The notes below the pieces were generated by a model. It did no database searches. It had not been told where the DNA came from and saw only the letters and a list, made by a program, of their open reading frames with translations. The position numbers were made by a program, and so were the translations under genes. Below, in pieces: positions 15,568 to 23,306 of a DNA stretch of 25,179 nt. This DNA is from DASZBX01 sp035943635 (GTDB taxonomy: Bacteria > Actinomycetota > Actinomycetes > Streptomycetales > Catenulisporaceae), in NCBI GenBank assembly GCA_035943635.1, contig DASZBX010000060.1, positions 1 to 25,179 of the forward strand, written 5' to 3'. The stretch's first letter is position 1, and every line of letters starts with the position of its first letter.

Positions 15568-18213
15568 GTGCCGGATGCGATGGTGCCCGTGAACGCCCGC
15601 GCGAGTCTACGCGTCTACCTGGGGGCGGCCCCCGGCGTGGGTAAAACCTACAAGATGTTGGAGGAGGCCCACCGCCGGGTCGAGCGCGGCGCGGACGTCG
15701 TGATCGCCGTGCTGGAGACGCACGGGCGCCAGCACACCATCGAGATGGCCGAGGGCCTGCCCAGGGTGCCGATGCTCGTCCGGGAGTACCGCGGCGTGCA
15801 GATGCCGGAGATGGATCTGGCCGCCGTTCTTGACCGCCGTCCGCAGGTGGCCCTGGTCGATGAGCTGGCACACACCAACGTGCCCGGTGGTGGGCATGCC
15901 AAGCGGTGGCAGGATGTGCAGGATCTGCTCGACGCCGGGATCGAGGTGATCACCACGGTCAACGTCCAGCACCTGGAGTCCCTCAACGACGTGGTTCAGC
16001 GGATCACCGGCGTCCCGCAACGCGAGACCGTCCCGGACGACGTGGTGCGATCGGCCGACCAGATCGAACTGGTGGACATGTCTGCGGAGTCGCTGCGCCG
16101 GCGGCTGGCGCACGGCAACGTGTATGCGGCGGAGAAGATCGATGCGGCTCTGGGCAACTATTTCCGAGTCGGCAACCTCACGGCCCTGCGCGAGCTGGCC
16201 TTGCTCTGGGTTGCGGATCGGGTGGATGAAGGACTCCAGCGTTACCGGGAGGAACACGGTATCGACCGGGTCTGGGAAGCACGCGAACGCGTGGTCGTCG
16301 CGCTGCCCGGCGGCCCGGCCGGCGAACTGCTGATCCGCCGCGCCGCCCGCATCGCCCAACGCGCCCGAGCAGCCGGGGGCAACGGCGGGGAACTGCTCGC
16401 CGTGCACATCGCCCGCTCCGACGGCCTGGCCGGGGACACCAGCCCCACCGCGCTGGCCGCCCAGCGCCACCTGGTCGAAGCCCTCGGCGGCAGTTACCAC
16501 TCCGTCATCGGCGACGACGTCTCCCAGGCCCTGCTCGAATTCGCCCAGGCCAAGAACGCCACCCAACTGGTCCTGGGCACCTCCCGGCGCAGCCGCTTCA
16601 ACCGCTTCCTGACCGGCCGCGGCATCGGCGAGACCACGGTCATCCAGTCCGGCGACATCGACGTCCACATGGTCACCCATGAGCCGCCGGCCTGGAACTC
16701 CGGGCGCGCCAAAGTCAGGGCACTGCTACCGCCGAACCCGCTGCGGGTCGCCGCCTGGGGCCACGGCCGCTGGCGCGGGCCGACCGCCGCAGTCCTCGTT
16801 CCGCCGGCGATGACCGCCGTGCTCACGCCCGCGACCCACCAGATCAATCTCACCAGTCAGGTCCTGCTCTTCCTGGCCGCGGTGGTCGCCATCTCCCGGC
16901 TCGGCGGACTGCTGTCCGCATTGATCGCCGCGCTGTGGGGTTCGCTGCTGCTCAACTACTACTTCATCCCTCCCGTTCACTCGATCACGATCGCCGAACC
17001 CAACAATGCGATCGCGCTGGTCGTCTTCATCCTCGTCGCCCTCACCGTGGCTTCCGTCGTGGACCTGGCGATCAGGCAGACTCGGCGGGCCGCCACCGCC
17101 TCCGTCGAGGCCGAGACCCTCAACGCGTTCGCGGTCGCCGTGCTGCGCGGTGACGAAGCCATCCCCGCCCTGCTCGAACGCTTCCGGGAAACCTTCCAGA
17201 TGGCCTCGGTCGCCCTGCTCCAACGCTCCGACGGCGAGGGTCCACACCTGCCGGACGAGAACGACGACCCGGGCCGGTGGATCCTGATCACGTCCACCGG
17301 TGCGGACCCGGCCGGGTGCCCGGGTCAGGCGGACACGGTCGTGGAGGCCGGCCCCGACGCGGTACTCGCCCTGCGCGGCCGAGCCCTGCCGGCCACCGAC
17401 CAGCGGGTGCTGGCCGCCTTCGCCGCCCAGGCCACCGCGGCCCTGGAACGACGCCGCCTGGCCAAGTCCGCCGCGGAAGTCGTCAATCTGGCTGCCGCGG
17501 ACAAGATGCGCACCGCGCTGCTGGCCGCCGTCTCCCACGACCTGCGCACCCCGCTGGCCGCGGCCAAGGCCTCGGTGAGCACCCTGCGCGACGAGGAACT
17601 GGACGTGTCCGCCGCGGACCGCGCCGAACTGCTCGAGGCCGCCGACGAATCACTGGACCGGCTGACTCGGCTGGTGGAGAACCTCCTGGATCTGTCCCGG
17701 CTGCAAGCCGGTGTGGTCAAGCCCCGGCTGGAATCGATCGCGGTGGATGAGATCGTGCCCCGCGCCGTGGATGACGTACCCGGGGCAACCGGCCGGGTGA
17801 CGGTGGAACCTGCACCGCCGGACATGCCCACGGCCGTGGCCGACGGCCCGCTGCTCGAACGTGCCGTCGCCAACCTTGTGGAGAACGCGATCAGGCACAC
17901 GGACTCGCCCGTCACCGTCACCCTCTCCGCCCTCGGCGAGCAGGTGGAGATCCGGGTGATCGACCGCGGTCCCGGCATCGCCCCGGCGGACCGCGACCTG
18001 GTGTTCCTGCCCTTCCAGCGCCTCGGGGACCGGGACAACACCAGCGGAGTCGGCCTCGGCCTGGCCCTGGCCCGAGGCCTTGCCGAGGCGATGGGCGGCA
18101 CGCTCACCCCGGAGGACACCCCGGGCGGGGGACTGACCATGGTCCTGACGCTGTCGGCCGAGCCCGGCGGGCACCTGACGTTGACCGATGACAGCAAGGA
18201 ACTGACGACATGA
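15568..18213 (+). CDS. kdpD: KdpD, osmosensing/K+-sensing histidine kinase
   Basis: KdpD (881 residues) senses K+ limitation or osmotic stress and phosphorylates KdpE. The KdpD N-domain (about 9-220) has Walker A GAAPGVGKT and Walker B DELAHTNVPG. A universal-stress-like domain follows (about 245-365), then four membrane helices (about 405-500), a GAF-like linker, HisKA with SHDLRTPL (His657) and an HATPase (NLVENAIRHT, DRGPGIAP, GVGLGLAL). The GTG start at 15568 has AGGGGAG ten bases upstream; a nearby ATG at 15580 is possible. The stop overlaps the kdpE ATG (ATGA). Confidence 0.96.
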   Translation: MPDAMVPVNARASLRVYLGAAPGVGKTYKMLEEAHRRVERGADVVIAVLETHGRQHTIEMAEGLPRVPMLVREYRGVQMPEMDLAAVLDRRPQVALVDELAHTNVPGGGHAKRWQDVQDLLDAGIEVITTVNVQHLESLNDVVQRITGVPQRETVPDDVVRSADQIELVDMSAESLRRRLAHGNVYAAEKIDAALGNYFRVGNLTALRELALLWVADRVDEGLQRYREEHGIDRVWEARERVVVALPGGPAGELLIRRAARIAQRARAAGGNGGELLAVHIARSDGLAGDTSPTALAAQRHLVEALGGSYHSVIGDDVSQALLEFAQAKNATQLVLGTSRRSRFNRFLTGRGIGETTVIQSGDIDVHMVTHEPPAWNSGRAKVRALLPPNPLRVAAWGHGRWRGPTAAVLVPPAMTAVLTPATHQINLTSQVLLFLAAVVAISRLGGLLSALIAALWGSLLLNYYFIPPVHSITIAEPNNAIALVVFILVALTVASVVDLAIRQTRRAATASVEAETLNAFAVAVLRGDEAIPALLERFRETFQMASVALLQRSDGEGPHLPDENDDPGRWILITSTGADPAGCPGQADTVVEAGPDAVLALRGRALPATDQRVLAAFAAQATAALERRRLAKSAAEVVNLAAADKMRTALLAAVSHDLRTPLAAAKASVSTLRDEELDVSAADRAELLEAADESLDRLTRLVENLLDLSRLQAGVVKPRLESIAVDEIVPRAVDDVPGATGRVTVEPAPPDMPTAVADGPLLERAVANLVENAIRHTDSPVTVTLSALGEQVEIRVIDRGPGIAPADRDLVFLPFQRLGDRDNTSGVGLGLALARGLAEAMGGTLTPEDTPGGGLTMVLTLSAEPGGHLTLTDDSKELTT

Positions 18214-18908
18214 TCCGGGTTTTGGTAGTCGACGACGAACCCCAACTGCTGCGCGCCCTGCGGATCAACCTTGCCGCCCGCCGGTACGAGGTGGTGGTCG
18301 CGGCCGACGGGGCCAGTGCGCTGGACTTCGCGGCCCGGCACGTGCCGGACATCGTCGTGCTCGACCTCGGCCTGCCCGACATGGACGGCACGGACGTGAT
18401 CGCCGGCCTGCGCGGCTGGACCAAGGTCCCGATCATCGTGCTCTCCGGCCGCACCGACGACGCGGACAAGGTCGACGCCCTGGACGCCGGCGCGGACGAC
18501 TACGTGACCAAACCGTTCTCGATGGACGAACTGATGGCCCGGCTGCGCGCCCTGCTGCGCCGGGCCGAGGCCGAGAACCCGCCGCAACCCGTAGCCGTGA
18601 TAGGGCACTACACCGTGGATCTGAGTGCCAAATCGGTGCTGCGCAACCCCGAGGCGCCGGAGACCTTCCCGGAGCAGGTGCACGTGACCAAGACCGAGTG
18701 GGCCGTGCTGGAGTTGCTGGTGCTCAATCCAGGGCGCCTGGTCTCCGGCAAGCAGATCCTGCAGCAGGTCTGGGGGCCGAGTTACGAGTCGGAGACCAAC
18801 TATCTGCGGTTCTACCTGGCCAAACTCCGGCAGAAGCTCGAACCGGAACCCTCGCACCCGCGACAGCTGCTGACCGAACCGGGCATGGGATACCGTTTCC
18901 AGCCCTGA
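18210..18908 (+). CDS. kdpE: KdpE, OmpR-type response regulator of kdp
   Basis: KdpE (232 residues) has a receiver domain (1-115; acidic pocket VVDDE, acceptor Asp52 in VLDLGLPDMDG, Lys in YVTKPFS) and an OmpR/PhoB winged-helix DNA-binding domain (about 130-230; TKTEWAVLELL, SYESETNYLRFYLAKLRQKL). It should activate kdp transcription when phosphorylated by KdpD, with which it overlaps by four bases. No gene is seen in the next 170 bases before the convergent hydrolase gene, and no strong terminator was found there. Confidence 0.97.
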   Translation: MIRVLVVDDEPQLLRALRINLAARRYEVVVAADGASALDFAARHVPDIVVLDLGLPDMDGTDVIAGLRGWTKVPIIVLSGRTDDADKVDALDAGADDYVTKPFSMDELMARLRALLRRAEAENPPQPVAVIGHYTVDLSAKSVLRNPEAPETFPEQVHVTKTEWAVLELLVLNPGRLVSGKQILQQVWGPSYESETNYLRFYLAKLRQKLEPEPSHPRQLLTEPGMGYRFQP

Positions 18909-19082
18909 GCTGCACCCGGGTCTGCCGGGCGGGCTACGCGGGATCGCCCAGCGGGAGCCGTTCCGGGTGAGGTGCCCGTCCGCCTCCAGACGCGGTGGCG
19001 CAGCCGTTCGAGCGCTTCCTCCGGGGCCGGCTGTACTGGTAGCGGGCCAGCGTTCAGGGACGGGGCGGTCGTCTTCTCCCGG

Positions 19083-19979
19083 TCAGCTGTGGACGCGCTG
19101 GCGCAGGAAGAGCGCGGCCCGGTCAAGGGCCTCGTCGGCCTCGTCGAGTATGCCCGTGAACGACTGGAACACGTGCGGCACCTTCGCGGTGATGTCGAGG
19201 ATGACGTCCACCTCTGCGTCGGCGGCGCGTGTAGCGAGCCGGCGGGCGTCGTCAAGGAGCATCTCGTTCGTACCGACCTGCACCAGTATGGGCGGCAGGT
19301 CGGTTAGATCGGCCGCCACCGCCGGGCTGAGCAGGGGGTTGCGGCGGTCCTGGTCGACGACGTAGTAGCTGCTCAAGCGGTCAAGGCTCGCGCGTTCGAG
19401 CAGGGGATCTGCATCCGCCTTGGTCGCCATGCTCTCGCCGGTTCGCGTCGCGTCCACGCCCGGCGAGAACGCGACGATCGCCGCCGGCATGGGAAGTCCG
19501 GCGTCGCGCGCCGCGAGCGCGCCCGCGATCGTCAGCCCGCCGCCGGCGGAGTCGCCGGCGAAGGCGATCGACTCGGGCGCACGCCCCTGCTCGAGAAGCT
19601 CCCGGTAGGCCGCGACCACGTCCTGCACATCTGCGGGGAACGGGTGTTCCGGCGCCAGCCGGTAGTCCAGGGAGACGCTGGGAATCCCGGTCCTGACCAC
19701 CAGGCCGGCGGTGAGGCCGAGCGCTGTGCGGGGAGAGCCGACCACGTGCGATCCGCCGTGGAGGTAGAGCAGGGTTCCATGGTCGGCTCCGGTGTCCGGG
19801 CTGATGTGCAGCGCGGGGCGTGCGCCGAGTGACGTCTCGTGTACGCGGATGCCGTCGGGTACCGGTAGCGGGTTCATCAGCTTTGCGAAGTTCTCGCGCA
19901 GCTCGCCGACGGACTGCTCCGACCCGACACCGGCGCCGCGCAGTTGCGCGTCGAGTTGTTCACGTTGGATTCTGGACAT
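19083..19979 (-). CDS. Alpha/beta-hydrolase fold-3 esterase (HSL family)
   Basis: This 298-residue cytoplasmic hydrolase resembles hormone-sensitive-lipase-type esterases. Visible are the oxyanion motif LYLHGGSHVVG (about 70-80), DYRLAPEHPFP (about 105), the nucleophile elbow GDSAGGG (Ser144), LLLDDARRLA with the likely catalytic Asp (about 243) and KVPHVFQSF with the catalytic His (about 270). The ATG at 19979 has AAGGAAA upstream. The frame runs on for another 212 codons across the divergent marR gene, but that extension is antisense to marR and is not real. It is divergent from marR with 45 bases between start codons, so MarR probably controls it. Substrate unknown. Confidence 0.93.
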   Translation of the reverse strand: MSRIQREQLDAQLRGAGVGSEQSVGELRENFAKLMNPLPVPDGIRVHETSLGARPALHISPDTGADHGTLLYLHGGSHVVGSPRTALGLTAGLVVRTGIPSVSLDYRLAPEHPFPADVQDVVAAYRELLEQGRAPESIAFAGDSAGGGLTIAGALAARDAGLPMPAAIVAFSPGVDATRTGESMATKADADPLLERASLDRLSSYYVVDQDRRNPLLSPAVAADLTDLPPILVQVGTNEMLLDDARRLATRAADAEVDVILDITAKVPHVFQSFTGILDEADEALDRAALFLRQRVHS

Positions 19980-20002
19980 CGTCTTTCCTTCCGTTCCGAG
20001 GT

Positions 20003-20018
20003 TACTGCCACTACAGTA
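20003..20018. promoter_or_regulatory. Likely MarR operator in shared promoter
   Basis: TACTG-CCACTA-CAGTA is a 16-bp inverted repeat of the size MarR proteins bind, centred in the 45 bases between the hydrolase and marR starts. On the plus strand it overlaps a -10-like TACAGT (20012-20017), from which transcription would begin about at the marR ATG, so the marR mRNA may be leaderless. A -10 for the hydrolase probably overlaps the same bases on the other strand. A second palindrome, TGCCATGGCA (20021-20030), covers the marR start codon. Confidence 0.55.
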
Positions 20019-20024
20019 CATGCC

Positions 20025-20501
20025 ATGGCAGATAATGCAATAGAAGGTCAGGGTGGCCTCGACACGGTCTTCACCGACCTCGTCCGGGTGCAGACGCGTC
20101 TCTACAACGCGGTCGCCGACCATGTGAGGGCCGAGACCGGCGTCGGAGCAGGGCACTTCGAGTTGCTGCGGCACATCCGCGACCACCCGGGCGCGCGCGT
20201 CGCCGATCTCGCCTCCGCCTTCGCCATCGGCGTCGGAACGACCAGCAAGATCGCCGACCGCCTGGAGAAGGAGGGCTGGCTGGAGCGCCGCCCGAACCCG
20301 GCGAACCGGCGCTCGTCCCTGCTCGCGCTGACTGCGGCGGGCGAGTCGGTCGTGTCCCGGACGGAGCCCGCCTGGCAGGCGGCGATCCGGGAGATCCTCG
20401 GCGGGGTCCTTGCTCCTGAAGAGCTGACGGCCATGGCGCTGGCTCTGAGCGCCCTGCGCTCCGACCTTGAGCGACGCCACTTGGGACTTCCGACCGGATA
20501 A
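20025..20501 (+). CDS. MarR-family transcriptional regulator
   Basis: This 158-residue protein has a MarR winged helix: GHFELLRHIRDHPGARVADL (helices before the reader), GVGTTSKIADRLEKEGWLER (recognition helix) and the wing NPANRRSSLLALTAAG, flanked by N- and C-terminal dimer helices. The ATG at 20025 starts just before the first helix; no ribosome site precedes it, in keeping with a leaderless transcript. An in-frame extension to 19944 would run into the divergent hydrolase gene and is rejected. It probably represses itself and the hydrolase and is released by a ligand or substrate. Confidence 0.92.
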   Translation: MADNAIEGQGGLDTVFTDLVRVQTRLYNAVADHVRAETGVGAGHFELLRHIRDHPGARVADLASAFAIGVGTTSKIADRLEKEGWLERRPNPANRRSSLLALTAAGESVVSRTEPAWQAAIREILGGVLAPEELTAMALALSALRSDLERRHLGLPTG

Positions 20502-20855
20502 GGCGGGCTTGCCGCACCTGTCCGACCATGGCAGATAAGGGCCTCGTTCGGGCAGTTGCGGTGGCAGCCGGTATGACGACAAGGCCTCCGGTGCAGCTCG
20601 GGGTAGTTGACGCATTCGAGCAGAAGGAGGCCCTGTCGTCTTTGTCGTACCCGCTCGCCGCTGTCGATGCCGGCCGCCGCGCAGTGGGGTGTGATGCGAC
20701 CCGGGCAGGCCACGGCTGAGGATGTTACACAGACCTCGGATACACCAGGGCTGTGGCGGGGTGATCGTGGGGTGGCGCCGTTCGATCAGCCCGCCGCGCC
20801 GGAGCCGAAGGTGACGGCCGGCCTCACCGGTAAACCCCGACGGCGCGTAGAACCG
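20502..20855. other. Non-coding stretch between convergent genes
   Basis: These 354 bases lie between the ends of marR and the second GAF-ANTAR gene. No reliable gene is seen. A short hairpin GCGG-GCTTG-CCGC (20503-20515) just after the marR stop may help end transcription. The 13-mer CCATGGCAGATAA at 20526-20538 exactly repeats 20023-20035 at the marR start. Open frames in the remainder (about 20528-20719 plus, and minus-strand counterparts) could be decayed mobile DNA, but I could not identify a family. Confidence 0.4.
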
Positions 20856-21608
20856 TCATCGCCGTGGTCCGCGCCCGGTGGCGGGGCGGGAGATCGTGTC
20901 GGTGTCGAAGGATCCGGCGGCGATCTCACGGGCCAGGTCGGTGAGCTTGAGGTGGTGGGAGCGGGCATGATTGTTGAGAGCGGCGAAAGCGTCGTCCGGT
21001 GTGCAGCCCCAACGTTCGGAGAGGATGCCCTTGACCTGTTCCAGGGTGATCCGGCTGTTGAGGGCGTTTTGCAGGTGCACGGCCTCGGTGTAGGCCTGGT
21101 CCATGGTGCGCTGCTGCATCAGCGAGATGGTGGCCACATCCGCCAAGGCCTGGGCCAGGGCGATCTCCGCCTCGCCCAGCGGGGTCCGGTCGGTTTGGAA
21201 CAAGCCGAGGGCGCCGATGACCCGGCCGCGCAGTCGCAGCGGGAGGGCGTGGGCGAGGGTGAAGCCGTCGGCGCGGGCACGGTCGGCGAATTCGGGCCAC
21301 TCGCCGGTGGCCTGCGGGTCGGCGAGGTCGATGCCGGTGCTGGCGTGGCCGCTGGCGTAGCACGCGACGCAGGGACCCTGATCGTGCTGGAGGGCGAACA
21401 GCTCCAGCACACGGGCGCGCTCATCGGAGGCGGCCAAGAGTTGCAGGTCCCCGCGCGTGTCGGCCACCAGCACCCCGGCGGCGGCGACATCGAGCAGATC
21501 CACGCAGCGCGCGCACAGCTGCTGAAGGAAGTCGATGACGTCGAAGTCGTCGGTCAGCGCGTCGGCGACCTGCACGAAGGCCTTGGTCAGTTGCTGTTCA
21601 CGGGTCAT
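20856..21608 (-). CDS. GAF-ANTAR protein, second of pair
   Basis: This 250-residue predicted RNA-binding antiterminator has a GAF domain (about 10-165, with GPCVACYASG and FALQHDQG near 80, then FADRARADGFTLAHALPLRL) and a C-terminal ANTAR domain (about 180-235: NSRITLEQVKGILSERWGCT, then AFAALNNHARSHHLKLTDLA). GAF-ANTAR proteins sense a small signal and bind paired RNA hairpins to prevent termination. The ATG at 21608 overlaps the TGA of the preceding GAF-ANTAR gene (ATGA), so the longer frame to 21692 is not used. Translation is coupled. Target RNAs are unknown. Confidence 0.9.
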   Translation of the reverse strand: MTREQQLTKAFVQVADALTDDFDVIDFLQQLCARCVDLLDVAAAGVLVADTRGDLQLLAASDERARVLELFALQHDQGPCVACYASGHASTGIDLADPQATGEWPEFADRARADGFTLAHALPLRLRGRVIGALGLFQTDRTPLGEAEIALAQALADVATISLMQQRTMDQAYTEAVHLQNALNSRITLEQVKGILSERWGCTPDDAFAALNNHARSHHLKLTDLAREIAAGSFDTDTISRPATGRGPRR

Positions 21609-22330
21609 GGGGAGCACTCCTTGTCTGCGGCGGGCGTGGCGCCCTCGCCGTGCGGGCCCAGGCGTAGGCGCCGGTCCACGATGTCTTGGCAAATCTCGGT
21701 CAGGGGATGGCCGCTGCTGTAGGCGTGCGCGCGCAGCCGCAGCAAAGCGTCGGGCAGGGACACGGCGAGCTGGACGCTGAGCATGCCGGTGGCCTGGTGG
21801 ACCTCCGCACGGGTCAACGCGTGACTGGAGTTCGGGTGGCGGCCGTCCAGATGCCGCCCGCCGTCGTCCAAGGCGCGCACGGCGAGTGCGTCGGCCAACG
21901 CGCGGGCGTCCTCGACCTGCCCGCCGGTCAGCGGCCCGGGAGTGAGGCGCACCGCGGTCAGTACCCCGAGGCCGATCGCGCCGAGGCCGACAGGAAAGCA
22001 GAACACCGCGCGTGCCACCAGTCCCACGGCTTCCGCGGCCAGCCCCGGCCAGCGCTGATGCGGAATGCGGACAAGGTCGGGCACCGAGACCATCGCCTTG
22101 GTGCGCCCAGCCTCGATTCCCGGACCCTCGCCGAGGGTGAGCTGCAAATCCTCCACGCCCTGCACCGTCTCATTCGTACACCACAGCAGCTCGCTGGCCC
22201 CCTCCCCACTGAACAGGGCAAGCGCCAGGCCGTCGACCTCCAGCACCTCGGCGGCGCGTGCGAGAACCATCGGGCCGTCTTGGCCCTGGTGCAGCATCTC
22301 CAGCACCCGGACCATCGGACCGCTGCTCAC
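21605..22330 (-). CDS. GAF-ANTAR protein, first of pair
   Basis: This protein of about 241 residues has a GAF-like domain (about 5-150: ALALFSGEGASELLWCTNET, LQLTLGEGPGIEAGRTKAMV, VFCFPVGLGAIGLGVLTAVR) and an ANTAR domain (about 170-225: LTRAEVHQATGMLSVQLAVS, then LLRLRAHAYSSGHPLTEIC). The best start is the GTG at 22330, which overlaps the TGA of the upstream 52-residue gene (GTGA). The frame is open to 22360, but that would overlap the small gene further. It is likely a signal-dependent RNA antiterminator, and its direct coupling to a second GAF-ANTAR gene suggests that they act together, perhaps as a heterodimer. Confidence 0.85.
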   Translation of the reverse strand: MSSGPMVRVLEMLHQGQDGPMVLARAAEVLEVDGLALALFSGEGASELLWCTNETVQGVEDLQLTLGEGPGIEAGRTKAMVSVPDLVRIPHQRWPGLAAEAVGLVARAVFCFPVGLGAIGLGVLTAVRLTPGPLTGGQVEDARALADALAVRALDDGGRHLDGRHPNSSHALTRAEVHQATGMLSVQLAVSLPDALLRLRAHAYSSGHPLTEICQDIVDRRLRLGPHGEGATPAADKECSP

Positions 22331-22485
22331 CCCGGGCCGCCCTCCACGCGCCGCCCGCACACGTACAGCTCACCCGGCGGCCACACCCCCAGCAAGACCG
22401 TGTCCGCCCTGCACAGTGCGAACCTGTGTGCGTTCCGAGTACCCCAGCGCTCGCGCATTAGCGGAACCGGGTAGTCACCGCCCAT
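22327..22485 (-). CDS. 52-residue unknown protein heading the ANTAR operon
   Basis: This small gene is too short for ordinary gene finding. Its ATG (22485) has an excellent ribosome site (GAGGAGG, six bases upstream), and its TGA overlaps the GTG of the first GAF-ANTAR gene, so three genes are translated as a chain. The protein begins MGGDYPVPLMRERWGTRNAH and has a Cys at 25 and another near 43, with a WPPGELYVCGRRV stretch that could form a small beta unit. I do not recognise a family. The strong ribosome site and coupling argue that it is real; it may be a partner of the ANTAR proteins or only a leader peptide. Confidence 0.65.
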   Translation of the reverse strand: MGGDYPVPLMRERWGTRNAHRFALCRADTVLLGVWPPGELYVCGRRVEGGPG

Positions 22486-22604
22486 ACCGGGCCTCCTCGC
22501 TCGTCACCACGCAGGGACACCACCGAGGTCTGGAGCGGCGCAAAGCATACAGTCGGCCCGGCTCGCGAAGAACACCACGTACGAGGCGACCTGCGTGAAA
22601 CCGA

Positions 22605-22629
22605 CTACCCGCATATCCGCCACCGAACC
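22605..22629 (-). promoter_or_regulatory. Possible SigB-type promoter for ANTAR operon
   Basis: On the minus strand GGTT, a 15-base spacer and GGGTAG resemble the Streptomyces general-stress promoter pattern (G-T, 14-16 bases, GGGTA-pyrimidine), about 120 bases before the small gene. The last base does not fit. A -10-like TATGCT closer to the gene (about 22545-22555) is an alternative. Confidence 0.22.
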
Positions 22630-22649
22630 CATACGCCCACACCGCCACC

Positions 22650-22931
22650 ACTTCGACGATCCGCCTACTCGCCGAGGACATTGATGCGCAGGCCGCGGAC
22701 TTGCTGAGTACGCAGGGTGGCTACCACCTTCAGAAGGACCGCGCCCACGGGCGCATCGTGCGCCGGGAGATCTGGACGGCCCCGGCCGACACCATCGCGT
22801 TCCTCGGGGCCTCGCAGGTCTCCCGTATCCGACGGGAGGTATCTGACCTGGCCGGACATGCTTCGAACGGTGACAACTTCTGCCTTCGACGGAGTGCTCG
22901 GACGAGCTGGCCCGTCTGCTTCTCTCTGTGA
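22650..22931 (+). pseudogene. Transposase-like remnant (possibly ISAs1 type)
   Basis: This open frame of about 90 codons has no plausible start and reads HLQKDRAHGRIVRREIWTAP, then ASQVSRIRREVSDLAGH, before the end of the frame becomes unlike the family. HGR-x-x-RR-x-I-x-x-x-A and the following AxQVxRIRR-x-x-DLAG resemble an internal piece of ISAs1-type DDE transposases of actinomycetes. I recognise this by pattern only, not by a search. The frame upstream of about 22680 and downstream of about 22860 does not look like the rest of such a protein, so it is a broken relic. Confidence 0.45.
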
Positions 22932-22954
22932 GTCTGTCGCGATCACCTGAGAAA

Positions 22955-22982
22955 GCTCCATGCTCCTTGCTCCTTGCTCCTT
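22955..22982. repeat. Four tandem 7-bp repeats GCTCCTT
   Basis: GCTCCAT followed by three exact copies of GCTCCTT lies in non-coding DNA just after the transposase-like relic. It is a small slippage-type tandem repeat with no known function and could vary between strains. Confidence 0.85.
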
Positions 22983-23306
22983 GACCCGACTTTTGCCGGC
23001 CAGCAGCATTGGCAGGTGGCACAGCAGGTTGAGCTACAGCCGGTGTAAGAAATGTTGTTAAGTCAGATCATGGGACCAATGTAATCTGATTCACTCTTAT
23101 GCCAGAGTATTCAATCCATTGGTTCAGGGGTCCGCCGACATATGGTGAGGCGGAGCGACGAGCGTGGCCGGTTCGAATGGCGGCGGCGCGGCCAGTCGCG
23201 ATCGCCGATCGGGGCGGCCCGGACTGTCGTCGCTGCCCTGCCGTGTCGCGGTAGGCGCCCGGCAAGTACGGGCCGCCCCGGCATCTGAGCCGGAAGGGCA
23301 TTCCCG
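22983..23306 (+). other. Upstream region of the DUF3494 gene, with AT-rich island
   Basis: No gene is seen here. Bases about 23040-23130 are strikingly AT-rich for this genome and contain TCAGAT/ATCTGA inverted arms (23063-23068 and 23084-23089) and loose promoter-like boxes (TTGTTA at 23055-23060, TGTAAT at 23080-23085, a spacing of 19). It is the most likely promoter area for the surface-protein gene and implies a leader of about 200 bases. A GC-rich leader with several short repeats follows, then GGAAGGG eight bases before the ATG at 23307. Confidence 0.4.

Noticed and set aside
19980..20615. N-terminal extension of the hydrolase frame to 510 codons
   Set aside because: It would be antisense to the whole marR gene. 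The hydrolase homology starts at the ATG at 19979, which has its own ribosome site.
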